64,000 nucleotides of DNA from Mycobacterium kansasii ATCC 12478 (GCF_000157895.3 NC_022663.1:1736001-1800000), one strand, 5' to 3'; shown: positions 7,732 through 16,658, counted from the first letter of the stretch. A program made the numbers and translations. Notes: generated by a model not told the origin, from the letters alone.

Positions 7732-10011
7732 GTGACCGCTCATAGTTCTCAGAAGTTCACCGCCACCATCACCGGCTCCCCCCGCATCGGCCCCCGCCGT
7801 GAGCTCAAGCGAGCGACCGAGGGGTACTGGGCCGGACGCACCAGCCGATCCGAGTTGGAGTCCGTCGCCGCCACCTTGCGCCGTGGCACCTGGACCGATC
7901 TGGCCGCCGCCGGCCTGGACTCGGTGCCGATCAACACCTTCTCCTATTACGACCAGATGCTCGACACCGCGGTGCTGCTCGGTGCGCTGCCGGCCCGGGT
8001 GAGCGGGATCTCCGACGGGTTGGACCGCTACTTCGCCGCCGCGCGAGGCAACGCCGACGTCGCGCCGCTGGAGATGACCAAGTGGTTCGACACCAACTAC
8101 CACTACCTGGTTCCGGAGATCGGGCCGTCGACCACGTTCACGCTGAACCCCGACAAGGTGCTCGCCGAGCTCAAAGAGGCACAGGAGCTCGGTATTCCGG
8201 CGCGTCCGCTGATCATCGGGCCGGTCACCTTCCTGTTGCTGAGCAAGGCCGTCGACGGTGCCGCCCCACCGATCGAACGGCTCCAGGAGCTGGTTCCGAT
8301 CTACGCCGAACTGCTGTCCCTGCTGGCCGGCGAGGGCGCCCGGTGGGTACAACTCGACGAGCCCGCGCTGGTGACCGACATCTGCCCCGACGCGCCGGCG
8401 CTGGCCGAGCGGATGTACACGGCGCTGGGGTCGCTGAGCAACCGGCCCGCCATCCACGTCGCCACCTATTTTGGTGATCCCGGCGCCGCACTGCCGGCGC
8501 TGGCCCGCACGCCGGTGGAAGCCATCGGAGTGGACCTGGTGGCCGGTGCGCGCACCGCGGTGGCCGGGGTGCCCGAGCTGGCCGGCAAAACGCTGGTGGC
8601 CGGCGTCGTCGACGGCCGTAACGTCTGGCGCACCGACCTGGAGGCGGCACTGGGCCGGCTGGCGACGTTGCTGGGTTCGGCGGCCACGGTTGCGGTTTCG
8701 ACGTCGTGTTCCACCATGCACGTGCCGTATTCGCTGGAGCCGGAAACCGAGTTGGACGACAACTTGCGCAGCTGGCTGGCGTTCGGCGCGGAGAAGGTGC
8801 GCGAGGTCGTCGTGCTCGCGCGGGCCCTGCGCGACGGGCGTGACGCGGTCGCCGAGGAGATCGCGGCGTCCAATGCGGCGGTGGCGTCGCGCCGGAGGGA
8901 TCCGCGCCTGCGCAACGGGCAGGTTCGGGCCCGCATCGACTCGATTGTGGCGTCGGGCGCCCACCGGGGTGACGCGGCCGCGCGTCGCGCCAGCCAGGAT
9001 GCACGCCTGCACCTGCCGGCGCTGCCGACCACCACCATCGGCTCCTATCCGCAGACCGCGGCGATTCGCAAGGCGCGCGCGGCTTTTCGATCCGGCGAGA
9101 TCGACGAGGCCGAGTACGTCCGCCGGATGAAGACCGAGATCGCCGACGTCATCTCGTTGCAGGAGCAGCTCGGGCTGGATGTGCTGGTGCACGGTGAGCC
9201 GGAGCGTAACGACATGGTGCAGTACTTCGCCGAGCAGCTGCAGGGGTTCTTCGCCACCCAGAACGGCTGGGTGCAGTCCTACGGCAGCCGCTGCGTGCGC
9301 CCGCCGATCCTCTACGGCGACGTGGCGCGACCGCACCCGATGACGGTCGACTGGATCACCTACGCGCAGTCTCTGACCGACAAGCCGGTCAAGGGCATGC
9401 TGACCGGTCCGGTGACGATCTTGGCGTGGTCGTTCGTGCGCGACGACCAACCACTGGCCGAGACCGCCAACCAGGTGGCGCTGGCGATCCGCGATGAGAC
9501 AGTGGACCTGCAGGCCGCCGGGATCGCGGTCATCCAGGTCGACGAGCCCGCGCTGCGGGAGTTGCTGCCGTTGCGTCGCGGGGAGCAGGACGAGTATTTG
9601 CGTTGGGCCGTAACCGCTTTCCGGTTGGCGACCTCGGGTGTCGCCGACTCGACGCAGATCCACACCCATCTGTGCTACTCCGAATTCGGTGAAATCATCG
9701 GCGCCATCGCGGATCTGGATGCCGATGTGACGTCGATCGAAGCGGCGCGCTCGCACATGGAGGTGCTCGACGACCTGAATGCGGCCGGCTTCGCCAACAG
9801 TGTGGGCCCGGGCGTCTACGACATTCACTCGCCGCGGGTGCCGAGTTCCCAGGAGATGGCCGAGTCGCTGCGTGCGGCATTGAAAGCGGTTCCGGTGCAG
9901 CGGCTTTGGGTCAACCCGGACTGTGGCCTGAAGACCCGCAACGTCGATGAGGTCACCGGGTCACTGCGGAACATGGTGGCCGCGGCCCGGGAGGTCCGCG
10001 CGGACGTGTAG
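7732..10011 (+). CDS. metE: Cobalamin-independent methionine synthase MetE
   Basis: MetE (5-methyltetrahydropteroyltriglutamate-homocysteine methyltransferase) makes methionine from homocysteine without B12 in the cytosol. The 759-residue product equals the M. tuberculosis length I remember. It has the two homologous barrel halves; the C-terminal half starts near LPTTTIGSYPQTAAIRKARA. The zinc and homocysteine site is visible as HTHLCYSEF (His and Cys ligands), the SIEAARS segment, and VNPDCGLKTR (Cys ligand). I chose the GTG at 7732 because AAAGGA lies 8 bases upstream and because the frame further upstream runs through the riboswitch. The gene converges with the 10289-12025 gene. Confidence 0.97.
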   Translation: MTAHSSQKFTATITGSPRIGPRRELKRATEGYWAGRTSRSELESVAATLRRGTWTDLAAAGLDSVPINTFSYYDQMLDTAVLLGALPARVSGISDGLDRYFAAARGNADVAPLEMTKWFDTNYHYLVPEIGPSTTFTLNPDKVLAELKEAQELGIPARPLIIGPVTFLLLSKAVDGAAPPIERLQELVPIYAELLSLLAGEGARWVQLDEPALVTDICPDAPALAERMYTALGSLSNRPAIHVATYFGDPGAALPALARTPVEAIGVDLVAGARTAVAGVPELAGKTLVAGVVDGRNVWRTDLEAALGRLATLLGSAATVAVSTSCSTMHVPYSLEPETELDDNLRSWLAFGAEKVREVVVLARALRDGRDAVAEEIAASNAAVASRRRDPRLRNGQVRARIDSIVASGAHRGDAAARRASQDARLHLPALPTTTIGSYPQTAAIRKARAAFRSGEIDEAEYVRRMKTEIADVISLQEQLGLDVLVHGEPERNDMVQYFAEQLQGFFATQNGWVQSYGSRCVRPPILYGDVARPHPMTVDWITYAQSLTDKPVKGMLTGPVTILAWSFVRDDQPLAETANQVALAIRDETVDLQAAGIAVIQVDEPALRELLPLRRGEQDEYLRWAVTAFRLATSGVADSTQIHTHLCYSEFGEIIGAIADLDADVTSIEAARSHMEVLDDLNAAGFANSVGPGVYDIHSPRVPSSQEMAESLRAALKAVPVQRLWVNPDCGLKTRNVDEVTGSLRNMVAAAREVRADV

Positions 10012-10027
10012 TTCCGGGCTCGCGAAC

Positions 10028-10073
10028 GTAACGCCACGGCGACTTTCGGCGCGAAGTCTCGCCGTGGCGTTAC
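10028..10073. terminator. Long perfect stem-loop after metE
   Basis: GTAACGCCACGGCGA at 10028-10042 pairs perfectly with TCGCCGTGGCGTTAC at 10059-10073, a 15-bp stem with a 16-base loop. It starts 17 bases after the metE stop and lies between two convergent genes, so it is well placed as a bidirectional terminator. There is no T-run, as is common in mycobacteria. Confidence 0.7.
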
Positions 10074-10095
10074 GCTCGGCGACGCCGCGGAGCGG

Positions 10096-10147
10096 CGTGC
10101 GGAGGAGCGGCGTGATGAGGACCGGCGTGATGAGGACCGGCGTGATG
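10096..10147. repeat. 15-bp tandem repeat between metE and the convergent gene
   Basis: The unit GAGGACCGGCGTGAT occurs twice in a row, preceded by the variant GAGGAGCGGCGTGAT and a partial copy. It lies in the non-coding region between convergent genes and could vary in copy number between strains. Confidence 0.65.
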
Positions 10148-10165
10148 CCGCGAACTGGCCCGGCC

Positions 10166-10260
10166 GAGTGTGCAGTGACGGCTTTGACTGTGAGTCCACG
10201 GTGTGCCCTAGCGCTTTTCGGCCGCCGTACAGTCACGCTGGAAGCCTTCGCTACACACTC
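10166..10260. repeat. Imperfect palindrome in the metE convergent spacer
   Basis: GAGTGTG at 10166-10172 and CACACTC at 10254-10260 are outer arms, with further partial complementarity inside (CAGTGACGG against TACAGTCACG-like sequence). Together with the stem-loop at 10028-10073 it makes the 277-base convergent spacer unusually structured. Confidence 0.35.
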
Positions 10261-10288
10261 GACGCCAACGCGACACGCCAACGGCCGC

Positions 10289-12025
10289 TCACACCCGTCG
10301 AAACTCGTCCGATAGCAGGTGAACCGGCACGTCGTCGGCCCAGGGCTGCCGGGTCACCATGTCGGCCACCCGCACGTAACCGCGTTCGAATTCGCCGGTC
10401 GCCGCATCGACCAGCCGGTAGGCCTGGGTCTGCTTGTGGATGGGTTGCGCGTCGAGCAGGACGATGCGTACCTCGCCCGGTTCGAAGTGGCAGCGCTCCT
10501 GCATCGCGGCAATGAGCTGCTCGTTGTGCATGTGGCCGTCGCCGAAATTCCACCCGATCGCGGTGCTGCAGATCCGCTCGCCGTCGGTGATGACGTAGTC
10601 GTCTTCGTTCTGCCCGGCCATGGCCCGGTGCGCCAGGGTGAACAGCGCCCGGCCGTGAGTGTTCATGGCGCGGAACGCATATCCGAGATACATCGGAATC
10701 TGCGCCTTGTCCTTGCCATAGAAGCGCTCCAGCTGCGCGGCCGGCATGCTGGCGATCGCGACGATGCCCTTGCCGATCTTCTCGCTTGCCGACGGCTTGA
10801 TGCACCACAGCGTGGTGTCCCAGTTGCCGGCGTAATAACGCATGCCGGGCAGAAACGAGATCTTGCGCGGGAACACGTTGCCCAGCACGACGGTGCCGGC
10901 CACCACGGCGAACAGAATTCCCACCGGCACAGGGTTTTTCACATCGGTAAGGCCGAGTTCGGCATGGCCGACGAACAGCGACAGCACGCCGAAGATCATG
11001 AAGACGTTCCACTCCAGCGGCACTCCCATCGGGATCGCCGTCAGGATGCCCAAGTGGAAACACACCATCACGAACGCCGCCACCGCGGTCGGCCAGCCGC
11101 CGTGCGCGAAGAACAACACCACCGGCACGGCCATCTCGATAAAAGTGCTGACGTGGGCGATGATCCGGGACAACCGTCCGGGCCGTAGGTCGTCGGGAAA
11201 CTTCTCGAAGAACCTCCGCTTGATGAACCGTGGCCGGATCAGCGGGTTGTTGGACATCATGGTGGAGATCACGAACGGGAAGTGCTTGTTGAGCTTCGAC
11301 GTCGCCGCCCCCATCCAGATCACCAGAAACACCAGTTTGGCGGCGACGATCAGGTCGGCACCGCCGAACAGGAACGTCACGGTCAGCGAGGCGTAGACCT
11401 CACCGCGGGCGGCCAGGAAAATCACCTTGTCGCGCAATCCGGCGACGGCCAGGATCGCCAGGATCGTCCAGATCTGCCACACCGGTAACAACCCGACCTT
11501 GGTGCCCAGCTCCGGGACGGGACCGGTGCCGTCGGAGAACAACGCCCACAGCGTCATCACCAACAGCGCCGCATACAGCAGCACATCTATCGGAGCCCGC
11601 GCCGTGCCCCTGGTCAGCGCGACCCTACCCGGCCACGGAGGCAGTCGAATGGTGTTGGGCCGCAACCAATACAAGATGGACCCCAGCGGCGGGAAGAACC
11701 GGTTGTTCAACGGTCCGAAGCCGCAACCGAGCCCGATCACCTCGAAGAGCATCGTGTACAGCACGACCTTCTCGAAAACGATCGGCTCGGAGTACCACGA
11801 CCTGACGTTGGTGAACCCGTCGATGCCCTTCGTGCTCAGCACCACCAGCCAGGCGCCCAGGATGTAGAGGCCGATCTTGACGACGTAGAACAGGTGCAGC
11901 GCCACGGGTGTGCCGAAACCCACCTCGGCCCAGTGCCGGGCCATCGGGCGGATCTTCTCGCTGCGGGTGCCCTTGCTCCATTCGGCGACGTCGACCTGCG
12001 GCAGTTCGGGTTTGAGGAATCCCAT
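10289..12025 (-). CDS. DUF3556-type multi-spanning membrane protein (Rv1132-like)
   Basis: This 578-residue integral membrane protein has about eight or nine hydrophobic segments in its first 400 residues, for example LHLFYVVKIGLYILGAWLVV near 43-63. The roughly 180-residue C-terminal part is soluble (CHFEPGEVRIVLLDAQPIHK). Size and position beside metE, convergent with it, match H37Rv Rv1132 as I remember it. Its function is not known to me. A perfect KstR-type operator lies 13 bases before its ATG, which suggests induction during sterol breakdown. Confidence 0.85.
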   Translation of the reverse strand: MGFLKPELPQVDVAEWSKGTRSEKIRPMARHWAEVGFGTPVALHLFYVVKIGLYILGAWLVVLSTKGIDGFTNVRSWYSEPIVFEKVVLYTMLFEVIGLGCGFGPLNNRFFPPLGSILYWLRPNTIRLPPWPGRVALTRGTARAPIDVLLYAALLVMTLWALFSDGTGPVPELGTKVGLLPVWQIWTILAILAVAGLRDKVIFLAARGEVYASLTVTFLFGGADLIVAAKLVFLVIWMGAATSKLNKHFPFVISTMMSNNPLIRPRFIKRRFFEKFPDDLRPGRLSRIIAHVSTFIEMAVPVVLFFAHGGWPTAVAAFVMVCFHLGILTAIPMGVPLEWNVFMIFGVLSLFVGHAELGLTDVKNPVPVGILFAVVAGTVVLGNVFPRKISFLPGMRYYAGNWDTTLWCIKPSASEKIGKGIVAIASMPAAQLERFYGKDKAQIPMYLGYAFRAMNTHGRALFTLAHRAMAGQNEDDYVITDGERICSTAIGWNFGDGHMHNEQLIAAMQERCHFEPGEVRIVLLDAQPIHKQTQAYRLVDAATGEFERGYVRVADMVTRQPWADDVPVHLLSDEFRRV

Positions 12026-12037
12026 GGTGACCCAGAT

Positions 12038-12051
12038 TAGAACGTGTTCTA
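12038..12051. promoter_or_regulatory. KstR-type operator before the DUF3556 gene
   Basis: TAGAACGTGTTCTA matches the KstR consensus TnnAACnnGTTnnA at every fixed position and is a perfect 6-bp inverted repeat around a GT spacer. KstR is the TetR repressor of mycobacterial cholesterol-catabolism genes, released by a cholesterol-derived CoA ester. The site lies 12 bases upstream of the start codon on the minus strand. Confidence 0.75.
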
Positions 12052-12117
12052 GCCGCGTGGGTTCATCTTGGCGTCCAATTCTTTACCTGCCGCTGCGCCC
12101 GCGGATACCGTGTCCAC

Positions 12118-12339
12118 GTGAGCAGATGGCGGTGTGTCGCATTGACCATCGTGACGCTGTTCTCGCCGATCGTGGTCGCGGGCGGCGGCATCGCTGCGGC
12201 CCAGGCGCCGTCTCCGGGTGATTCCTGTACCGTGCTGCACGCGACCACCCAGGACGCCAGCGGCCGGACGATGTGGTGCAACCCGACCATGACCGGCGAT
12301 CACAGCCTGGTGTGGCAATACGGCGGACCGGATCATTGA
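12118..12339 (+). CDS. Small secreted protein with signal peptide
   Basis: The 73-residue product begins with a basic residue pair and a hydrophobic stretch (VALTIVTLFSPIVVAGGGIAAAQA), so it is a Sec signal peptide with cleavage after about AAAQA. The mature part is about 45 residues with two cysteines (DSCTVLHA and TMWCNPT) that could form a disulfide. It is divergent from the DUF3556 gene, with its GTG start 67 bases from the KstR-type box, which therefore sits in a shared promoter region. Mature sequence of this kind is common in mycobacterial small secreted proteins of unknown role. Confidence 0.7.
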   Translation: MSRWRCVALTIVTLFSPIVVAGGGIAAAQAPSPGDSCTVLHATTQDASGRTMWCNPTMTGDHSLVWQYGGPDH

Positions 12340-12673
12340 CGCATTCGTCGTCGAGAAGCGGGCCCCGGGTGGTGTCGAAACGGTACGGGACCGTGATGCC
12401 GGACGGGTCCTTCGCCTGGGTAGCCGGGTTCCCGCCCTTCTGCTGAAAAGCGGGCGAGGCGCCGTCGAATCCGTTGACCCCGGAAAGGGTGCCGAAATAC
12501 GAATCGAATGACCTGTTCTCCTGCATGAGCAAGACGAAGTGCTCGATGTCGCTCAGATGGCCCGAGCAGGGGCCTGCCGGATAAGCCTTATCGATCGCCG
12601 GGCCGGCCACGGACATGAAAGCCGCGGCGCCGGTTGCAGCGGCGAGCTTGGCCAGAAACTGTCGACGCGACAT
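12336..12673 (-). pseudogene. Truncated phospholipase C (plcA/B/C family), N-terminal part only
   Basis: From the ATG at 12673 the product starts with a twin-arginine signal (MSRRQFLAKL) and then GPCSGHLSDIEHFVLLMQEN and RSFDSYFGTLSGVNGFDGA, which is the phosphoesterase-family opening of mycobacterial phospholipases C. Similarity stops after about residue 113 (LLDDECVNDP); the family is about 510 residues long. The frame then runs as junk antisense through the small secreted gene. The enzyme would normally be exported and cleave phosphatidylcholine or sphingomyelin. Here the active-site region is missing, so it is a remnant left by a deletion. Confidence 0.85.
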
Positions 12674-13351
12674 TCCCGTCGACCAGTTGTTCGTCTACCA
12701 CAATGCCTCCTGTGCGCTTAATTGAGCACGTCGAATTTCCGCTGAACGTCAAGCGTGAACTGACCGGCATGTCCGATATTTGGCGATTCAGAGTCGGTCC
12801 CATCGCGGCTGCGATATTTGAAATCCATGGGCGTGCGTCGTCAAGGCCCGCGGGTAAGTGACGGACGCCGCAGGGTGACGAATTCGGGGATGCGTGCGTG
12901 AGGCACCCACGACCGACTACGTGGCGTTGGTCACCTAACGGGTCGACGAACCGGCCCCGAGTTCCGTTACGCAGCCCTCGCCGTGCACACCGTGCGACCC
13001 GAACCGCGGCCGACGACACCGTCAAACGGCGGTGCCGCTCTGGGTAGGCAATCTCGTCGATACCGATCCTGGGCGATGACCAATTGCGCAGTCCCGCAAC
13101 TACTCACGGAGCGCGGCGGCGCTGCACCGACAAGCGGGTGAGCCGAGTCCTCGGCGTGCGAACGCCCGATCGCGGTTGGTGTCGTTGATTGCCGCGCACG
13201 AGGACGGCATGGCCTGCGGACGCGAGGCGACGTGTCGAATGTCGATGAGCCCGGCTCCAGTTCGGTTCGCGGGGCGGGGGCTGCGCCCCTAATATGCCGT
13301 CACCGGTGCTGGCACCGTCCCGGCCGCGCCGCATCGATCGGAGAAACGACA
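12674..13351. other. 678-bp region without a recognisable gene
   Basis: Frames here are short and show no domain or family similarity. The region lies between the phospholipase C remnant and a PPE gene and probably includes decayed sequence. The last 80 bases contain GGGGC and GCCCC arms (about 13270-13289) and then the ribosome binding site GGAGAAA used by the PPE gene. Confidence 0.5.
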
Positions 13352-14092
13352 TTGGATTTCGCGGTACTACCTCCCGAGATCAACTCTGCCCGGATATACG
13401 CCGGTCCCGGCTCGGGACCAATGCTGGCCGCCGCAACGGCCTGGGACGGGCTTGCCGCCGAGCTGCACTCGGTGGCGAGCTCGTATGAGTCGGTCATCGG
13501 GGGGTTGGCCTGCGGTCCCTGGGTCGGCCCGTCATCGGCGTCGATGGCTGCCGCAGCCGCCGAGTTTGTGACGTGGACGAGAGCCACCGCCGCGGGAGCC
13601 GAGCAGGCGGCCGGCCAGGCCGCGGCCGCGGCCGCCGCATACGAGACGGCGTTTGCGCAAACGGTGCCTCCGCCCGTGGTCGCGGCCAACCGCACGCTGC
13701 TGACGGCGCTGATCGTGACCAACCTTTTTGGGCAGAACACCCCGGCCATAGCGGTCGCCGAGGCACAGTACGCCGACATGTGGGTCCAGGATGCCGCAGC
13801 GATGTATGGCTACGCGGGTTCGTCGGCGTCGGCGACCAGGTTGACCCCGTTCACTCCGCCACCGCCCAACACAGAGCCCGGCGGATTATCGGTCCAAGCC
13901 GCCGCGGTGGCCCGGGCCACCGGGGCCTCAGCCGGCAACGCGCGGCACAACGCGTCCAGCACCAGCCGGTCGGTGTCCGCGGTGCCCAATACGCTGTCAA
14001 GCCTCGCGAGCCCGGCGGCGGCCATTCCCTCACTGACGCCACTCGAGTGGCTGGACTTGCTGGCGGACCTTAGTCCGAAGTTACGGCGGTGA
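13352..14092 (+). pseudogene. PPE gene, 5' part, interrupted by an IS element
   Basis: The protein starts at a TTG at 13352 (GGAGAAA lies 6 bases before it) and reads DFAVLPPEINSARIYAG, a normal PPE opening, with NTPAIAVAEAQYADMWVQDAAAM later in the domain. The gene's own sequence ends at 14074, after 241 codons; the last six residues to the stop at 14090-14092 come from the IS end. The rest of the gene resumes in frame at 16059. Precise loss of the IS and one 6-bp target copy would restore a 440-residue PPE. Confidence 0.9.
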
Positions 14093-14100
14093 GGGCGCTC

Positions 14101-14125
14101 GAACCCCCAGTTGAGCTGGGGGTTC
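14101..14125 (-). terminator. Hairpin terminator downstream of the IS transposase
   Basis: GAACCCCCAG (14101-14110) and CTGGGGGTTC (14116-14125) form a perfect 10-bp stem with a TTGAG loop. It lies 26 bases past the transposase stop on the minus strand and just inside the left IS end. It can stop transposase transcripts and also transcripts entering from the interrupted PPE gene. Confidence 0.7.
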
Positions 14126-14151
14126 GGTGTTTTCGGGTGTGGATGTTTTGG

Positions 14152-15927
14152 CTACTGCAGGCTTAGCGGGATGGTTGTGTTGAGGAGTTGGAAGGCTCGG
14201 GTTTGGGTGTCGGTGGCCTCGGTGAGCATGGGCACGGGGGTTTTGGTGCCGGCGAAGCGGACTTGGTTGCGGGTGAGTGTGGCTAGGTGGGTGAGCAGTC
14301 CTTGGTAACTGTGGGTGGGCAGTTGGGCGTCGGTGGTGGTTTTGCGGGCTGCTTTGGTGGCGGCTTGGGGGGATCGCTGCGCTGGTGCGACGGGGTTGTC
14401 GCGGGTAGGGGGGTTTTCGTCGGTGAAGGTCAGCGGCGCCAGGGCGTGACGCAGGTGCCAGGTGAGGTAGGCGGCGAGCATGCAGATCAGGACGTGGGCG
14501 CGGACGCGGTCCTCAAGGCGGTGGTGGATCGGGCGCAGGTCTAGGTCGTCGGTTTTTAGGCTGCGGAAGTCGCGTTCGACGTTGGCGAGGTTCTTGTAGG
14601 CGTTGATGACGGCGGCGCTGGCCAGATCGCTGGCGGGCACGCTGGTGCGCAGCACGTAGATGCCGTCGAGGGCGGCTTCGGCGCTGATCTGGGTGTGCCT
14701 GCGGGTGATGGTCACGGTGGTGTCGGTGATGGTGACGTGCAGGTGTTTGGCCATTTTGTATTTGTCAATGACTTTGCCGATTTTGAGGCCGATCTGATCG
14801 GCGCCGACCAGTCGCCGGGCGGCCACGGCGGCGGTGATAGGGGCCAGGAGTTGTTCGGTGGCGTTAAGCAATTCGCCGCGTTTGCGGGCGCGTTCGGCGG
14901 CCAGCAGGGGGTTGCGGCAGCAGATCAGCCGTTCGCCGGGATAGTCGGGGTGGGTGATCTCGGCGAAGTCGTGGTCATCGAACAGCGACATCTGCAGCGG
15001 TCCGTCATCGGCAGCCAGGGCCGCGATGGAGGGGGCGCGCAGCGCGGTCAGCCAGCCGATTCCGCCGAGGTCTTTAAGGGCGGTGATGCGCGCGGAGGTG
15101 ATCATGCCGCGGTCACCGACCATCACCATGTTGGTCAGTCCGAAGCGGTCTTTGACCGTGGTAACCGCGGCGCGAAACGCGGTGGGGTCGGCGGTGTTGC
15201 CGGCGAACACCCGGATCGCGACCGGGCGCCCGGCGGGGTCGGTGAGCAACCCGTATTCGATTTGTGGGCAGCCCTTCTTGCCGTCGCGGGAATAGCCGCG
15301 GGCGGCCAATTCACAACACCGACCGGTCACCCACGAAGAGGACAGGTCAAACATCGCGATCCGCGACGGGTTCACTTCGTGGTCCAGATGCCTTGCCGCC
15401 AACTGCTTTTCGATGTGATCTTGGCGCTGGTGCAGCCAGTCCATCGCCGCGTACACCTCGTCGCTGCTCGCGCCGGTGATACCCAAATCGGCGCCCAGGG
15501 TGGTATCGGCCCACCCGGTCAGTGTGGACAATTTCGAACCCGGCCTCAGCACTCGGGACACGATCAGCCCATAGGCCAAATCGCGGGCCCGGCACGGCGG
15601 GCCCAGCAGGGCCGGCAGGCCCAATGTGCGCGCCATGGTGTGTACCGCAGCGACGTGGCCGTGTGGTAGCGATGATTCGATGCGCACCGCGTCGCCGGCG
15701 GCCACCATCGTCGCACCCGACAGCACCGCCTCGATCGCGCTGATCGCGGCCTCGGGCAGGGCGGACAGGTTGGCCAGTTGCTGGTGTTTAACCGTGCCGC
15801 CGTCGCGGAAGCTGCGCCGCAGATACACCGACTGGTAGTCGCGACGCTGACCGGCCTTATCCACATGACTACTCTTGATCCTGGCCACATGCATCGCGCC
15901 TGACCGCCGCACCATATGCTGCATCAT
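14152..15927 (-). CDS. IS1634-family DDE transposase
   Basis: This transposase of up to 591 residues moves the surrounding element. The first catalytic Asp is in AMFDLSSSW (about residue 194) and the second in MVGDRGMIT (about 272). The catalytic Glu is in the YKNLANVERDFRSLK signature (about 451), which carries the Y-R-E-K pattern of IS4/IS1634-type enzymes. The gene appears complete. The ATG at 15927 is the longest choice; the ATG 11 codons later (MHVARIK) may be the real start because the family usually begins with such a sequence. It is transcribed opposite to the interrupted PPE gene. Confidence 0.93.
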   Translation of the reverse strand: MMQHMVRRSGAMHVARIKSSHVDKAGQRRDYQSVYLRRSFRDGGTVKHQQLANLSALPEAAISAIEAVLSGATMVAAGDAVRIESSLPHGHVAAVHTMARTLGLPALLGPPCRARDLAYGLIVSRVLRPGSKLSTLTGWADTTLGADLGITGASSDEVYAAMDWLHQRQDHIEKQLAARHLDHEVNPSRIAMFDLSSSWVTGRCCELAARGYSRDGKKGCPQIEYGLLTDPAGRPVAIRVFAGNTADPTAFRAAVTTVKDRFGLTNMVMVGDRGMITSARITALKDLGGIGWLTALRAPSIAALAADDGPLQMSLFDDHDFAEITHPDYPGERLICCRNPLLAAERARKRGELLNATEQLLAPITAAVAARRLVGADQIGLKIGKVIDKYKMAKHLHVTITDTTVTITRRHTQISAEAALDGIYVLRTSVPASDLASAAVINAYKNLANVERDFRSLKTDDLDLRPIHHRLEDRVRAHVLICMLAAYLTWHLRHALAPLTFTDENPPTRDNPVAPAQRSPQAATKAARKTTTDAQLPTHSYQGLLTHLATLTRNQVRFAGTKTPVPMLTEATDTQTRAFQLLNTTIPLSLQ

Positions 15928-16058
15928 AGCGTTATTCGCAAGAAATCCAGACCTGACACACCATAGTTTTTTGGCTACGTTTCGAGACCGCTAACAACAC
16001 CATAGCCGCAGACCAGACACACAATTAGCGCTCAAACACGCCGTAACTTCGGCTTAGT

Positions 16059-16658
16059 GGGCTGTTAGTCGACCCGGAAATAGGGGCCGCGGGACTTGGC
16101 TTCGACTCGATCGTCGGGATTACCGGACTTCCCTACGACATTGTCGGTTACCAGATTGGTGTCCACACGGATGACATCGTCAGTGAGTGGGCCGGAATCG
16201 AGTCGTTTCCGGGGACCGCGCCAGTGCCGTCGGCATCCATCACGGATCTGGGCGGGTCGGCGGTTTCGGCCGGTCTGGGCGAAGCGAACTCGATCGCGGG
16301 GCTGTCGGTGCCGCCGACGTGGACCGCGGCCGCACCCGAGATCCGCTCTCTGGCAGTCGCATTGCCTGCCACCAGTCTCGGCGCGGCGGAAGTCTCCGCC
16401 GGTGGCGCCGGAAGCCTGTTCAGCCAAATGGCCTTGGCCGGCATGGCCGGGCGAGCGATGGCCGGTGCCGGCAATGGGAGCTTGCGTGAGCGGGTCGGCG
16501 CGGTCAAGCGAGATCCGTTATCAGCGGCGGCCAGCTCAGCAACCGGGCCAATCACGGGTATCGCGGCGGAGCTGCGTGAGCTTGCGGCCCTGCGCGATTC
16601 GGGAATCCTCACCGAGGACGAATTCACCGAGCAGAAACAACGGCTACTGCCGCATTGA
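16059..16658 (+). pseudogene. PPE gene, 3' part, with SVP motif and SHOCT-like tail
   Basis: This is the continuation of the PPE gene that starts at 13352. Directly after the target repeat CTTAGT the frame stays open for 199 codons. It contains NSIAGLSVPPTWTAAAPEIR, the SVP-subfamily motif. The end, ELAALRDSGILTEDEFTEQK, is a SHOCT (short C-terminal) domain, a short helical module found at the end of many unrelated proteins and uncommon, to my knowledge, on PPE proteins. No start signal of its own is evident, so it is probably not expressed. Confidence 0.85.

Larger units (their letters stand above)
14075..16052. mobile_element. Insertion sequence of the IS1634 group, 1978 bp
   Basis: Both ends can be fixed. 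Terminal inverted repeats begin CCGAAGTTACGGCG on the left and, read inwards, on the right. A perfect 6-bp direct repeat CTTAGT flanks the element at 14069-14074 and 16053-16058. The element carries one long transposase gene on the minus strand and a strong hairpin near its left end. It has inserted into a PPE gene. The matching target repeats and an open transposase suggest a fairly recent insertion. Confidence 0.93.

Noticed and set aside
7543..9828. 761-codon open frame on the minus strand through metE
   Set aside because: It lies antisense to metE and is a by-product of high G+C codon use; the product is Arg/Gly/His-rich with no domain, and metE is certain.
14695..15669. 324-codon plus-strand frame inside the IS
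   Set aside because: It is antisense to the transposase, Gly/Val-rich, with no domain.
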